This document shows, in pieces, positions 1 through 4,850 of a stretch of DNA of 6,832 bases (its first letter is position 1; every line of letters starts with the position of its first letter). The notes beneath the pieces are model-generated. The model saw only the letters and a list, made by a program, of their open reading frames with translations. It did no database searches and was not told the DNA's origin. A program made the translations under genes and the position numbers. This stretch comes from Kiritimatiellales bacterium (GTDB lineage: Bacteria > Verrucomicrobiota > Kiritimatiellia > Kiritimatiellales > Pontiellaceae), in NCBI GenBank assembly GCA_030630445.1, contig DAOVNC010000195.1:1-6832 (forward strand), given 5' to 3'.

Positions 1-2
1 CC

Positions 3-82
3 TATATCACTAATGATATAAAATGGGCGTTAAAAGGCTATTTTTGCCCTAAAATATATCGTCAGTGATATATTTTATGGGC
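3..82. repeat. AT-rich tandem dyads downstream of the GGDEF gene
   Basis: Two related dyads lie 52 bp apart. The first is TATATCA-CTAA-TGATATA at 3-20, followed by AAATGGGC. The second is centred on 61-66 and is followed by TTTTATGGGC. The second can form a 15-bp stem: GCCC (46-49) with GGGC (79-82), then eleven pairs (50-60 with 67-77), one bulged base at 78 and a 6-base loop. GCCC at 46-49 could instead pair with GGGC at 25-28, so two folds compete. Neither strand has a run of T after the stem, so this is not a standard intrinsic terminator. It begins 2 bases past the stop of the leftward GGDEF gene and may form that mRNA's 3' end, or be a pair of operator sites for a gene left of the window. 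The dyads are seen directly; the role is unknown. Confidence 0.6.
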
Positions 83-84
83 TA

Positions 85-573
85 CTAATTGAGCTGTTTT
101 TTCGCCAAGAGGTCGGCGTCGGCGTCGGCAACGAGGTCGTCGGAAGGGAGGGCGGCGATGCCGGCGGTGGCGGCGATGGGGGTGGCGCAGGAAACGCGCT
201 CCACAAACTTGGCGGCGCTGGACGGGCCTGTTTCTGGAAGAATCACGGCAAACTCGTCACCGCCAAAACGGCAGACAATGTCGGCCTCGCGGGCGGATTT
301 TTTTAGGAGGGTGGCGAATTGGCGCAAGGCATCGTCGCCGGCGGCGTGGCCTTGGGTGTCGTTGATTTGCTTGAAATCGTCGAGGTCGAACAGGACGAGG
401 CTGAGCTCGCGGTTGTAGCGGGTGGCGGCGGCGATGTGGTCGGCGAGGGTTTCCTCGAAGTAGCGGCGATTGTAGAGGCCGGTCAGCCAGTCGCGGGTGG
501 CCTGTTCGTTCATGGATAGAAAGGCGAGCCAGAGGGGGAGGTTGGTGTCGAGGGGGATGTGCATCTTGTTCAT
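85..573 (-). CDS. Small stand-alone GGDEF protein, putative diguanylate cyclase
   Basis: This is a GGDEF-domain protein, the family that makes cyclic di-GMP from two GTP. From the ATG at 573 it has 162 residues, almost all of it the domain: entry motif DWLTGLYNRR (28-37), metal-binding FDLDDF (62-67), NDTQGHAAGD (71-80) and an intact GGDEF signature (104-108). RxxD (READ, 95-98) sits five residues before the signature, which is the usual position of the product-inhibition I-site. There is no sensor, transmembrane or receiver domain, so input and location are unclear. The C-terminus is abnormal: the usual segment between GIA and the ADxALYxAK helix is shortened and the final GRN is missing, leaving ADADLLAKKQLN. 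It could be a minimal active enzyme, a c-di-GMP binder or a decaying gene. The start is uncertain: ATG 573, ATG 564 and GTG 609 are in frame, none with a good Shine-Dalgarno, and the 572-765 element abuts the ATG at 573. Confidence 0.8.
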   Translation of the reverse strand: MNKMHIPLDTNLPLWLAFLSMNEQATRDWLTGLYNRRYFEETLADHIAAATRYNRELSLVLFDLDDFKQINDTQGHAAGDDALRQFATLLKKSAREADIVCRFGGDEFAVILPETGPSSAAKFVERVSCATPIAATAGIAALPSDDLVADADADLLAKKQLN

Positions 574-765
574 TTCCGATTCTTGATTTCTGATTTCTGC
601 TTGAACCACTCGCGTTGCTCGTTATTTGCTTCGCAAAGTATCTGCGAGTCGCTTCGGGCGGAACTCCCGAATAGATAATTTGCGAATGCAAATAGCGACG
701 AAGGAGCGGTTCATCGGCGTTGGCCTCCTTTTATCAAAGGCGTCGCAGACCCGAAAATCGGAAAT
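572..765. mobile_element. Candidate MITE-like structured element with 10-bp terminal inverted repeats
   Basis: ATTTCCGATT (572-581) and AATCGGAAAT (756-765) are perfect inverted repeats that enclose 194 bp filling most of the gap between the GGDEF and DUF218 genes. Inside are several hairpins: ACTCGC/GCGAGT (608-613 with 644-649) enclosing TTTGC-TTC-GCAAA (625-637); CGGG/CCCG (655-669); ATTTGC-GAAT-GCAAAT (678-693); AAGGAG/CTCCTT (701-706 with 725-730); and CCTTT-TATC-AAAGG (727-740). Short AT-rich words of the GAAATC/GATTTC type lie just inside or beyond the ends. The structure is seen directly. That it is a non-autonomous mobile element, as opposed to a structured RNA or a decayed spacer, is inference. 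No transposase and no clear target-site duplication are visible. Confidence 0.4.
622..714 (-). CDS. Possible 30-residue basic peptide inside the structured element
   Basis: On the minus strand a full AAGGAGG (730-724) stands 9 bases before ATG 714, which opens 30 codons ending in TAA at 622. The peptide begins MNRSFVAICIRKLS and is strongly basic, with six Arg and three Lys against one Glu and one Asp. The Shine-Dalgarno is far better than those of the neighbouring leftward genes, but it lies in two possible stems (with 701-706 or 736-740), so it may be masked. Much of the reading frame is hairpin sequence, which argues for a chance ORF. It matches no family I know. It would be translated from read-through of the DUF218 transcript or from its own promoter, which I do not see. 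Confidence 0.2.
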   Translation of the reverse strand: MNRSFVAICIRKLSIREFRPKRLADTLRSK

Positions 766-774
766 CGACACTCT

Positions 775-803
775 AAAATCAAAAATATGCTGCGAAGCTG
801 CAT
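775..803 (-). terminator. Possible weak intrinsic terminator of the DUF218 gene
   Basis: Read on the minus strand, ATGC-A-GC-TTC-GC-A-GCAT (803-787) forms a short stem of four plus two pairs around an A-A mismatch. It is followed by ATTTTTGATTTT. It overlaps the DUF218 stop codon by one base. The stem is weak, so termination may be partial and transcripts may run on into the GGDEF gene. Confidence 0.35.
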
Positions 804-1453
804 TAGGGGTGGAAGAAGAGCTTGGCGTAGGTGTAGGCGATCCATTCGCCGAGGACTTTTCGCACGCCTTGGCTGTAGGCATACCAGCGGTCGGGGTCGT
901 AGCCGGAATCGTCGAGGCAGGTGATGCCAACGCGGTAGTCGTTGCCGAGGGCTTTCTGGAAAAGCAAGCGGCTACGCCGCCCGTGCGGACCGGTGGTGAC
1001 GAGGTGGATATTGCTTCCCTCGATGTTGTAGGCCATGAAGGCTTCGCGCAGGGCGGTGGCGGCGATGTAGGTGCGGTCCTTTTTGGTTTCCTCGCCAATG
1101 GCGATGATGATTTCGTTTTCAGGGATGCCGAGTTTGCGCAGGCGGGCGGCGGTCATTTCGGGGTATGACTTGAAGGCTTGGATATAGCTGCCTGTTTCGA
1201 TGGGCACGCCGGTGCAGATGATTTTCGAGTAGTCTCCGGTCTTGTACATGCGGACGGCTTCGTCGAGCGCGAAGTCGTGGATCCATCCCTCGACCACCAG
1301 CAGGCCTTTGTGCGGGGGGGCTTCGGGGGCGAGAAAGGGGTAGAGATTCGCCACAAAACCAAAGAAAACAGCCGCGATAAGGATTACAACCACCAGCCAT
1401 CCAAGGAAGGTCAGGCGCCGTCCGGTATGCTCTTTTGTCAATGCAAGTTTCAT
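803..1453 (-). CDS. Membrane-anchored DUF218 (YdcF/SanA/ElyC-like) protein
   Basis: The 216-residue product has a basic N-terminus (MKLALTKEHTGRR), one hydrophobic segment at about 15-36, and then a DUF218 domain, so it is probably a signal-anchored inner-membrane protein with the domain outside the cytoplasm. Domain hallmarks are the first strand LLVVEGWIHD (51-60), the second strand and turn KIICTGVP (77-84), the segment PEMTAARLRKLGIPENEI (98-115), the acidic/basic EETKKDRTY (121-129), and VTTGPHGRRSRLLFQKALG (152-170), where His157 and the following arginines match the conserved late motif. E. coli relatives (SanA, ElyC) affect envelope integrity and vancomycin sensitivity, but the reaction is not known, so none is assigned here. 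The frame stays open upstream into rplM, but only ATG 1453 gives a sensible membrane-protein start. No Shine-Dalgarno precedes it, which fits the promoter placement at 1460-1486. It is divergent from rplM. Confidence 0.82.
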   Translation of the reverse strand: MKLALTKEHTGRRLTFLGWLVVVILIAAVFFGFVANLYPFLAPEAPPHKGLLVVEGWIHDFALDEAVRMYKTGDYSKIICTGVPIETGSYIQAFKSYPEMTAARLRKLGIPENEIIIAIGEETKKDRTYIAATALREAFMAYNIEGSNIHLVTTGPHGRRSRLLFQKALGNDYRVGITCLDDSGYDPDRWYAYSQGVRKVLGEWIAYTYAKLFFHP

Positions 1454-1459
1454 GGGGCA

Positions 1460-1486
1460 TGTATAGCACGGTCGGGGCGGTGTAAA
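1460..1486 (-). promoter_or_regulatory. Extended -10 promoter for the DUF218 gene, possibly leaderless
   Basis: On the minus strand TTTACA (1486-1481) is followed after 15 bases by TGC-TATACA (1468-1460), an extended -10 of the TGn type. The -10 ends 6 bases before the A of ATG 1453, so transcription should begin at or next to the start codon. This agrees with the absence of a Shine-Dalgarno. The sequence match is seen; the leaderless reading is inference. Confidence 0.45.
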
Positions 1487-1487
1487 A

Positions 1488-1503
1488 ACAAGAAACTTCT
1501 TGT
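1488..1503. promoter_or_regulatory. 16-bp dyad between divergent promoters, candidate operator
   Basis: ACAAGAA-AC-TTCTTGT is a perfect 7-bp inverted repeat with a 2-bp centre. It sits one base outside the proposed DUF218 -35 and 9 bases upstream of the rplM -35, where a dimeric regulator could affect either promoter. No known regulator is assigned. Confidence 0.35.
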
Positions 1504-1512
1504 GCAGAGGGG

Positions 1513-1539
1513 TTGACACGCCTGTCTGCCTACTATAAC
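1513..1539 (+). promoter_or_regulatory. Promoter of the rplM-rpsI operon
   Basis: A perfect -35 TTGACA (1513-1518) is followed after 15 bases by TATAAC (1534-1539), a five-of-six match to the -10 consensus. The spacer is two bases shorter than ideal. It predicts a leader of about 40 bases before the rplM ATG at 1586. Confidence 0.65.
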
Positions 1540-1570
1540 TTCCCGCCCTTGTACTTTTACCGAATCCATT

Positions 1571-1577
1571 GAGAGGA
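1571..1577 (+). promoter_or_regulatory. Ribosome binding site deciding the rplM start
   Basis: GAGAGGA ends 8 bases before ATG 1586, which is ideal. An in-frame ATG at 1577 overlaps this motif and cannot use it, so the longer reading with three extra residues is rejected. Confidence 0.75.
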
Positions 1578-1585
1578 TGATTTAC

Positions 1586-2020
1586 ATGAAGACTTTTGTG
1601 CCTAAAGAGGCTGATATCAAGCGTGACTGGTTCGTGGTCGATGCCGAAGGAAAAGTGGCAGGCCGTCTGGCCGTCGTGATTGCCGATGTGCTGCGCGGTC
1701 GCAACAAACCCACCTACACGCCGCATGTCGACACCGGAGCTTTTGTGGTCGTGGTGAATGCCGACAAGATCAAGCTGACCGGAAACAAGGAAGAGAAGAA
1801 GATTTATCAGGACTACTCGGGTTATTCCAGTGGTCGTACGGAAACCAAGGCGAAGGATATCCGCGCCAAGCATCCGGAGCGCATCATCATGCAGGCCGTC
1901 AAGGGCATGTTGCCGACCAACCGCATGAGCCGCCAGATCATCAAACGCCTGAAAGTCTATGCCGGTTCGGTTCATCCGCATGCCGCGCAACCGCTTCAGG
2001 AACTTGAATTCAACGGATAA
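1586..2020 (+). CDS. rplM: 50S ribosomal protein L13
   Basis: L13 is an early-assembling protein of the large ribosomal subunit that binds 23S rRNA. The 144 residues are close to the 142 of E. coli L13 and cover the whole family. The start MKTFVPKEADIKRDW and the motif VAGRLAVVIADVLRG (about 24-38) are typical. The late block running from GMLPTNRMSRQIIKRLKVYA to HPHAAQ carries the family signature. It is the first gene of a two-gene operon, and 14 bases separate its stop from rpsI. The start is set by GAGAGGA at 1571-1577. Nothing is broken or unusual. As in other bacteria the operon could be under feedback control, but I see no specific leader structure. Confidence 0.98.
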   Translation: MKTFVPKEADIKRDWFVVDAEGKVAGRLAVVIADVLRGRNKPTYTPHVDTGAFVVVVNADKIKLTGNKEEKKIYQDYSGYSSGRTETKAKDIRAKHPERIIMQAVKGMLPTNRMSRQIIKRLKVYAGSVHPHAAQPLQELEFNG

Positions 2021-2034
2021 GCAGGAAAAACATC

Positions 2035-2436
2035 ATGGCTAAAAAAAATACTGTAGAATTGGCAGCAACCGGACGCCGGAAATCATCTGTCGCACGTGTA
2101 CGCATGACGGAGGGTAGCGGGACCATCACCGTCAACGGACTGGAATCCGACAACTATTTTCAAAATACGTTGCTGCGGGAACTGCTCAAGAAACCGTTCA
2201 TTACCGCAGATGTGGTGGGCAAGTTCGATGTGATTGCATCCGTCAAGGGCGGCGGAAAATCCGGGCAGTGCGGCGCGGTGGTTCACGGGGTATCCCGTGC
2301 ATTGGCCGGTTCCGACGAAGAGCTGAGGGACATCCTCAAGAAGGCGGGCTTCCTCACACGCGATGCCCGCGAGAAAGAGCGTAAAAAGCCGGGTCAGCCG
2401 GGTGCGCGCAAGCGGTTCCAGTTCTCCAAGCGTTAA
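2035..2436 (+). CDS. rpsI: 30S ribosomal protein S9
   Basis: S9 lies in the head of the small subunit, and its C-terminal tail reaches the P-site tRNA. The product has 133 residues, normal for the family. It shows the early ATGRRKSSVARVRM (about 11-24), the signature KGGGKSGQCGAVVHGVSRAL (about 70-89) and the basic tail PGARKRFQFSKR. The terminal SKR that touches tRNA is intact. AGGA at 2023-2026 stands 8 bases before the ATG. It is cotranscribed with rplM, the universal partner order, and is followed at once by a strong terminator that ends the operon. Confidence 0.98.
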   Translation: MAKKNTVELAATGRRKSSVARVRMTEGSGTITVNGLESDNYFQNTLLRELLKKPFITADVVGKFDVIASVKGGGKSGQCGAVVHGVSRALAGSDEELRDILKKAGFLTRDAREKERKKPGQPGARKRFQFSKR

Positions 2437-2456
2437 TCCTTGGGCGACGCCGTCGC

Positions 2457-2487
2457 AAAAGCCTCCCGTATCCGGGGGGCTTTTTTT
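2457..2487 (+). terminator. Strong intrinsic terminator after rpsI
   Basis: GCCTCCC (2461-2467) pairs with GGGGGGC (2474-2480), with one T-G pair, around a 6-base loop. It is extended by AAAA (2457-2460) pairing with the start of a seven-T run (2481-2487). It separates the ribosomal operon from argJ, so argJ needs its own promoter. Confidence 0.9.
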
Positions 2488-2491
2488 GTTT

Positions 2492-2542
2492 TCCAACCAT
2501 TGAAAAATAGTTTTAATCGCATCTCCAACCTTTGAAAAAAAG
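2492..2542 (+). promoter_or_regulatory. Two near-identical 19-bp direct repeats in the argJ leader
   Basis: TCCAACCATTGAAAAATAG (2492-2510) recurs as TCCAACCTTTGAAAAAAAG (2524-2542), 17 of 19 identical, at a period of 32 bp or about three helical turns. The first copy sits in an imperfect dyad, TTTTCCAA-CCA-TTGAAAAA (2489-2507). The second runs into the argJ Shine-Dalgarno (AGGA, 2541-2544). They occupy almost all of the space between the rpsI terminator and argJ, where the arg operon promoter must lie, and no convincing -35/-10 pair stands out. Paired sites on one helix face suit a regulator such as an arginine repressor, but the match to the known ARG box is poor. A local duplication is the alternative. 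Confidence 0.4.
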
Positions 2543-2551
2543 GACAGGCCA

Positions 2552-3736
2552 ATGTATTCGAATCTACACATGCCGAAAGGCTTCAAATGCGCGGGAATTT
2601 CCGCCGGAATCAAGAGCGGCGGTGCCAAGGATATGGCGTTGATCCTCTCCGACGAACCCGCGTCCGCCGCAGGGGTGTTTACCCAAAACCAGGTGTGCGC
2701 CGCCCCGGTCAAGATTTGCCGGGAACACCTGAATCACGGCGTGGCGCGGGCCATCGTGATGAATAGCGGAATCGCCAATGCCTGCACCGGATCCGCCGGG
2801 ATGGTCGCCGCGCGCGACATGGCTGCCGAAACCGCCAGGATTATCGGATGCGAACCGCAGGAAATATTTGTCTGTTCCACCGGACGGATCGGTCCGCAAT
2901 TGCCGCTCGAAAAGATCGTCCCCGGCATTGGGAATCTGTTCGACGTTGCGCTTGGAGAGCATATACACGAAACCGCCGAAGCCATGATGACCACCGACAC
3001 CCGGCCCAAGGTTTCCGTCGCCGATATGCAGATCGAAGGAAAGACGGTAAGGATTCTCGGCTTCGCCAAAGGCGCGGGCATGATCGAACCCAACATGGCC
3101 ACGATGCTGTCGTTCATCACCACCGATGCCGCCGTTGAGCCGCATGCGCTGCAGGCCGCGTTGAAAAAGGCGGTCGATTCCAGCTTTAACAGGATTTCGA
3201 TCGATGGCGACCAAAGCACGAACGACACCGTCCTCGCGCTGGCCAACGGCGCGGCGAACATCAAGCCGCTTAACGAAACCTCCAAGGAATGGGAAACCTT
3301 CGTCCATGCCTTGGGCAACGTCTGCCACGAATTGGCCATGATGATCGTCCACGACGGCGAAGGCGCCGACAAGTTCGTGGCCGTCAACGTGGTGGGCGCG
3401 CAGTCGGACGCGGAGGCCGACCTCGCCGCGCGGGCGGTCGCTAACTCGCTGTTGAACAAGACCGCCTGGGCCGGGGAATATCCCAACTGGGGCCGGGTGA
3501 TGGATTCCATCGGCTACTCCAAGGCGCGGGTCGATGAAACCCTCGTTTCAATCCACTACGACGACCAGCAGGCGGTTGCCAACGGCATGCGGACGAAAAT
3601 CGCGCAAGAGGAGCTGATTAAAGTGGTTTCCCAAACCGATTTTGCTATAAACATCGACCTGCATCTTGGGGAGGGAAAGGCCACGGTCTACACCTGCAAC
3701 TGTACCGAGGAATATGTGCGGATCAATGTGGAATAA
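2552..3736 (+). CDS. argJ: Glutamate N-acetyltransferase / ornithine acetyltransferase, C-terminally shortened
   Basis: ArgJ moves the acetyl group from N-acetylornithine to glutamate, recycling acetyl in the cyclic arginine pathway; some members also use acetyl-CoA. The 394 residues include the self-cleavage site NMATML, where the proenzyme is cut between Ala183 and Thr184 and Thr184 becomes the nucleophile. The oxyanion-hole STG (109-111, in STGRIG) and the residues expected to bind substrate (Thr147, Lys173, Glu270, Asn392) are in place. The protein stops at YVRINVE, whereas family members generally go on to Tyr-x-Thr, whose Thr also contacts substrate. That Thr is absent, so activity may be changed. 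AGGA at 2541-2544 lies 7 bases before the ATG. It is the first gene of the arg cluster; the next ORF starts 2 bases after its stop. Confidence 0.95.
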   Translation: MYSNLHMPKGFKCAGISAGIKSGGAKDMALILSDEPASAAGVFTQNQVCAAPVKICREHLNHGVARAIVMNSGIANACTGSAGMVAARDMAAETARIIGCEPQEIFVCSTGRIGPQLPLEKIVPGIGNLFDVALGEHIHETAEAMMTTDTRPKVSVADMQIEGKTVRILGFAKGAGMIEPNMATMLSFITTDAAVEPHALQAALKKAVDSSFNRISIDGDQSTNDTVLALANGAANIKPLNETSKEWETFVHALGNVCHELAMMIVHDGEGADKFVAVNVVGAQSDAEADLAARAVANSLLNKTAWAGEYPNWGRVMDSIGYSKARVDETLVSIHYDDQQAVANGMRTKIAQEELIKVVSQTDFAINIDLHLGEGKATVYTCNCTEEYVRINVE

Positions 3737-3738
3737 GC

Positions 3739-3900
3739 ATGAATGATTTTGATGGCGTTTTGAAGGAGCTTGGAGAACTCTATGAGTTCAACCGGGAGAT
3801 TCGGAGCTTTGTTTTCTTGAAGAAAACACCATATGGAGCCATCGAACCGAATGCGCTGGTGGCGGAAGACACACCGGAATACAAAACGGGAAACGATTGA
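3739..3900 (+). CDS. Unrecognised 53-residue ORF between argJ and argB
   Basis: An ATG two bases after the argJ TAA opens 53 codons ending in TGA at 3898-3900, which shares its last A with the argB ATG (TGATG). This stop-start layout on both sides suggests translational coupling. The product starts MNDFDGVLKELGELYEF, continues through NREIRSFVFLKKTPYGAIEP and ends DTPEYKTGND. It is acidic and charged, with a probable N-terminal helix, no signal peptide and no membrane segment. I recognise no family. GGA at 3730-3732 gives only a weak Shine-Dalgarno, so it would depend on ribosomes finishing argJ. The argB site GGGA (3888-3891) lies within it. Codon third positions are less GC-rich than in argJ and argB. 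It may be a real small protein acting with arginine enzymes, a leader-like coupling device, or the remnant of an event that also removed the ArgJ tail. Confidence 0.5.
   Translation: MNDFDGVLKELGELYEFNREIRSFVFLKKTPYGAIEPNALVAEDTPEYKTGND
3811..3827. repeat. 17-bp perfect palindrome inside the small ORF
   Basis: GTTTTCTT-G-AAGAAAAC is an 8-bp perfect inverted repeat around a single base. The arms are too close for a full hairpin, so it looks more like a protein-binding dyad or a chance product of Phe-Leu-Lys-Lys coding. It shares AAGAA/TTCTT half-sites with the dyad at 1488-1503, but in reversed order. Confidence 0.3.
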
Positions 3901-4772
3901 TGGACAAGTTTATTGAAAAGGCGACGGTGTTGATCGAGGCGCTGCCGTTCATCCAGCAGTTTCGCGGCGATACCGTGGTGGTGAAGTTTGGCGGAAGCAT
4001 CATGGAGAGCGAGGAGGGCTATAGCCGGATCTTGCAGGATATCGCGTTCATGGAGTGCGTTGGCCTGCGTCCCGTGCTGGTGCATGGCGGCGGCAAGGCC
4101 ATCTCGCGGGCGATGAAGGAGGCCGGTATTGCCCCCAACTTCGTGCATGGCCTGCGGGTCACCGACAGCACAACCATCAACGTCGTGGAGAAGGTGCTCA
4201 ACCACGAGGTCAACCCGCATCTGGCGGAAATCATCCAGCAGTTCCATGGCAAGGCGCGCGGCATCCATGGCGAAGATATTATCCGGGTCGACAAGTTGGT
4301 CGATACGGATCCGGAAACCAACGAGCTGCTCGACTGGGGCTATGTCGGAAAGGTCAACCGCGTGGATATCGAGCCGATCCAAGCCTATTTGCGTTCGGAT
4401 ATCGTTCCGGTGATTACGCCGCTTGGCAAGGGGGCTGACGGCCATTTGTACAATATCAACGCCGACGATGCAGCCACCGCGATCGCGTGCGCACTCAATG
4501 CCCGCAAGCTGGTATTCCTGACGGATGTGCCCGGCCTGCTGCGCGATCCAGAGGATCGCAACTCGCTGATCTCGTCGCTCCATCTGGGCGAAGTGGACGA
4601 GTTGATCAACCGCGGCGTGATTGCCGGCGGCATGCTGCCGAAGGTTCGGGGCATGGTGGGGGCGGTCGAGTCCGGCATCAAGAAGGTACATATCATCGAC
4701 GCATCCCTGCCGCATTCGCTCCTGCTGGAGCTCTTTACAACCGAAGGGGTCGGGACGGAAATGACGAAGTGA
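3900..4772 (+). CDS. argB: Acetylglutamate kinase, arginine-sensitive type
   Basis: ArgB phosphorylates N-acetylglutamate with ATP, the second step of arginine synthesis. From ATG 3900 it has 290 residues of the amino-acid kinase fold: VKFGGS (28-33, Lys29 catalytic), the glycine loop HGGGK (62-66), substrate-binding GLRVTDS (84-90), NINADDAA (185-192), LTDVPG (207-212) and GGMLPK (243-248, Lys248 catalytic). The N-terminal helix FIEKATVLIEALPFIQQF and the end HSLLLELFTTEGVGTEM match the arginine-inhibited hexameric kinases, in contrast with the shorter E. coli enzyme. This predicts feedback by arginine, as expected where ArgJ makes the pathway cyclic. GGGA (3888-3891) lies 8 bases before the ATG; an in-frame TTG at 3897 is less likely. 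The ATG overlaps the preceding stop. Confidence 0.96.
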   Translation: MDKFIEKATVLIEALPFIQQFRGDTVVVKFGGSIMESEEGYSRILQDIAFMECVGLRPVLVHGGGKAISRAMKEAGIAPNFVHGLRVTDSTTINVVEKVLNHEVNPHLAEIIQQFHGKARGIHGEDIIRVDKLVDTDPETNELLDWGYVGKVNRVDIEPIQAYLRSDIVPVITPLGKGADGHLYNINADDAATAIACALNARKLVFLTDVPGLLRDPEDRNSLISSLHLGEVDELINRGVIAGGMLPKVRGMVGAVESGIKKVHIIDASLPHSLLLELFTTEGVGTEMTK

Positions 4773-4850
4773 AACTTGAAACCTGAAATTGGACGCGGAG
4801 CGAGGCTGGAGGAACGACAGCAACGACCGTAGGGAGAGGCAAACTTGAAA
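4772..4850. repeat. 59-bp insert flanked by perfect 10-bp direct repeats between argB and argD
   Basis: AAACTTGAAA occurs at 4772-4781 and again at 4841-4850, exactly spanning from the argB stop codon to the first base of the argD ATG. The 59 bases between (4782-4840) are purine-rich. Removing one repeat and the insert leaves a normal 8-base gap between the two genes, so the layout looks like an insertion with target duplication. The insert carries AGGGAGAGG (4831-4839), which stands 10 bases before the argD ATG and is the only good Shine-Dalgarno there. AACGACAGCAACG (4813-4825) resembles AACGAGCAACG on the minus strand of the 572-765 element (613-623). Inverted ends are not evident, so it could also be a slippage product. 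Confidence 0.5.

Noticed and set aside
607..609. GTG start for the GGDEF protein
   Set aside because: It has no ribosome binding site, and the extra residues come from the repeat-like AT-rich words of the adjoining element.
626..1168. A 180-codon plus-strand frame across the structured element and the DUF218 gene
   Set aside because: It is low-complexity and rich in Gly/Val/Ala/Glu, as expected of an antisense shadow, and covers the DUF218 coding region.
1577..1585. Upstream ATG for rplM adding Met-Ile-Tyr
   Set aside because: It overlaps the Shine-Dalgarno, and L13 proteins normally begin at the MKTF-type Met.
1454..1990. N-terminal extension of the DUF218 protein into rplM
   Set aside because: The extension is antisense to rplM, has no family similarity, and places the membrane anchor in mid-protein. 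ATG 1453 gives the expected N-terminus.
2499..2517. Possible classical ARG box in the argJ leader
   Set aside because: The imperfect ATTGAAAA/TTTTAAT dyad has too many departures from the known ArgR/AhrC consensus to call. The direct repeats are the better-supported signal.
2564..3510. Long minus-strand open frames opposite argJ
   Set aside because: They overlap a complete, well-recognised argJ and show no protein features of their own.
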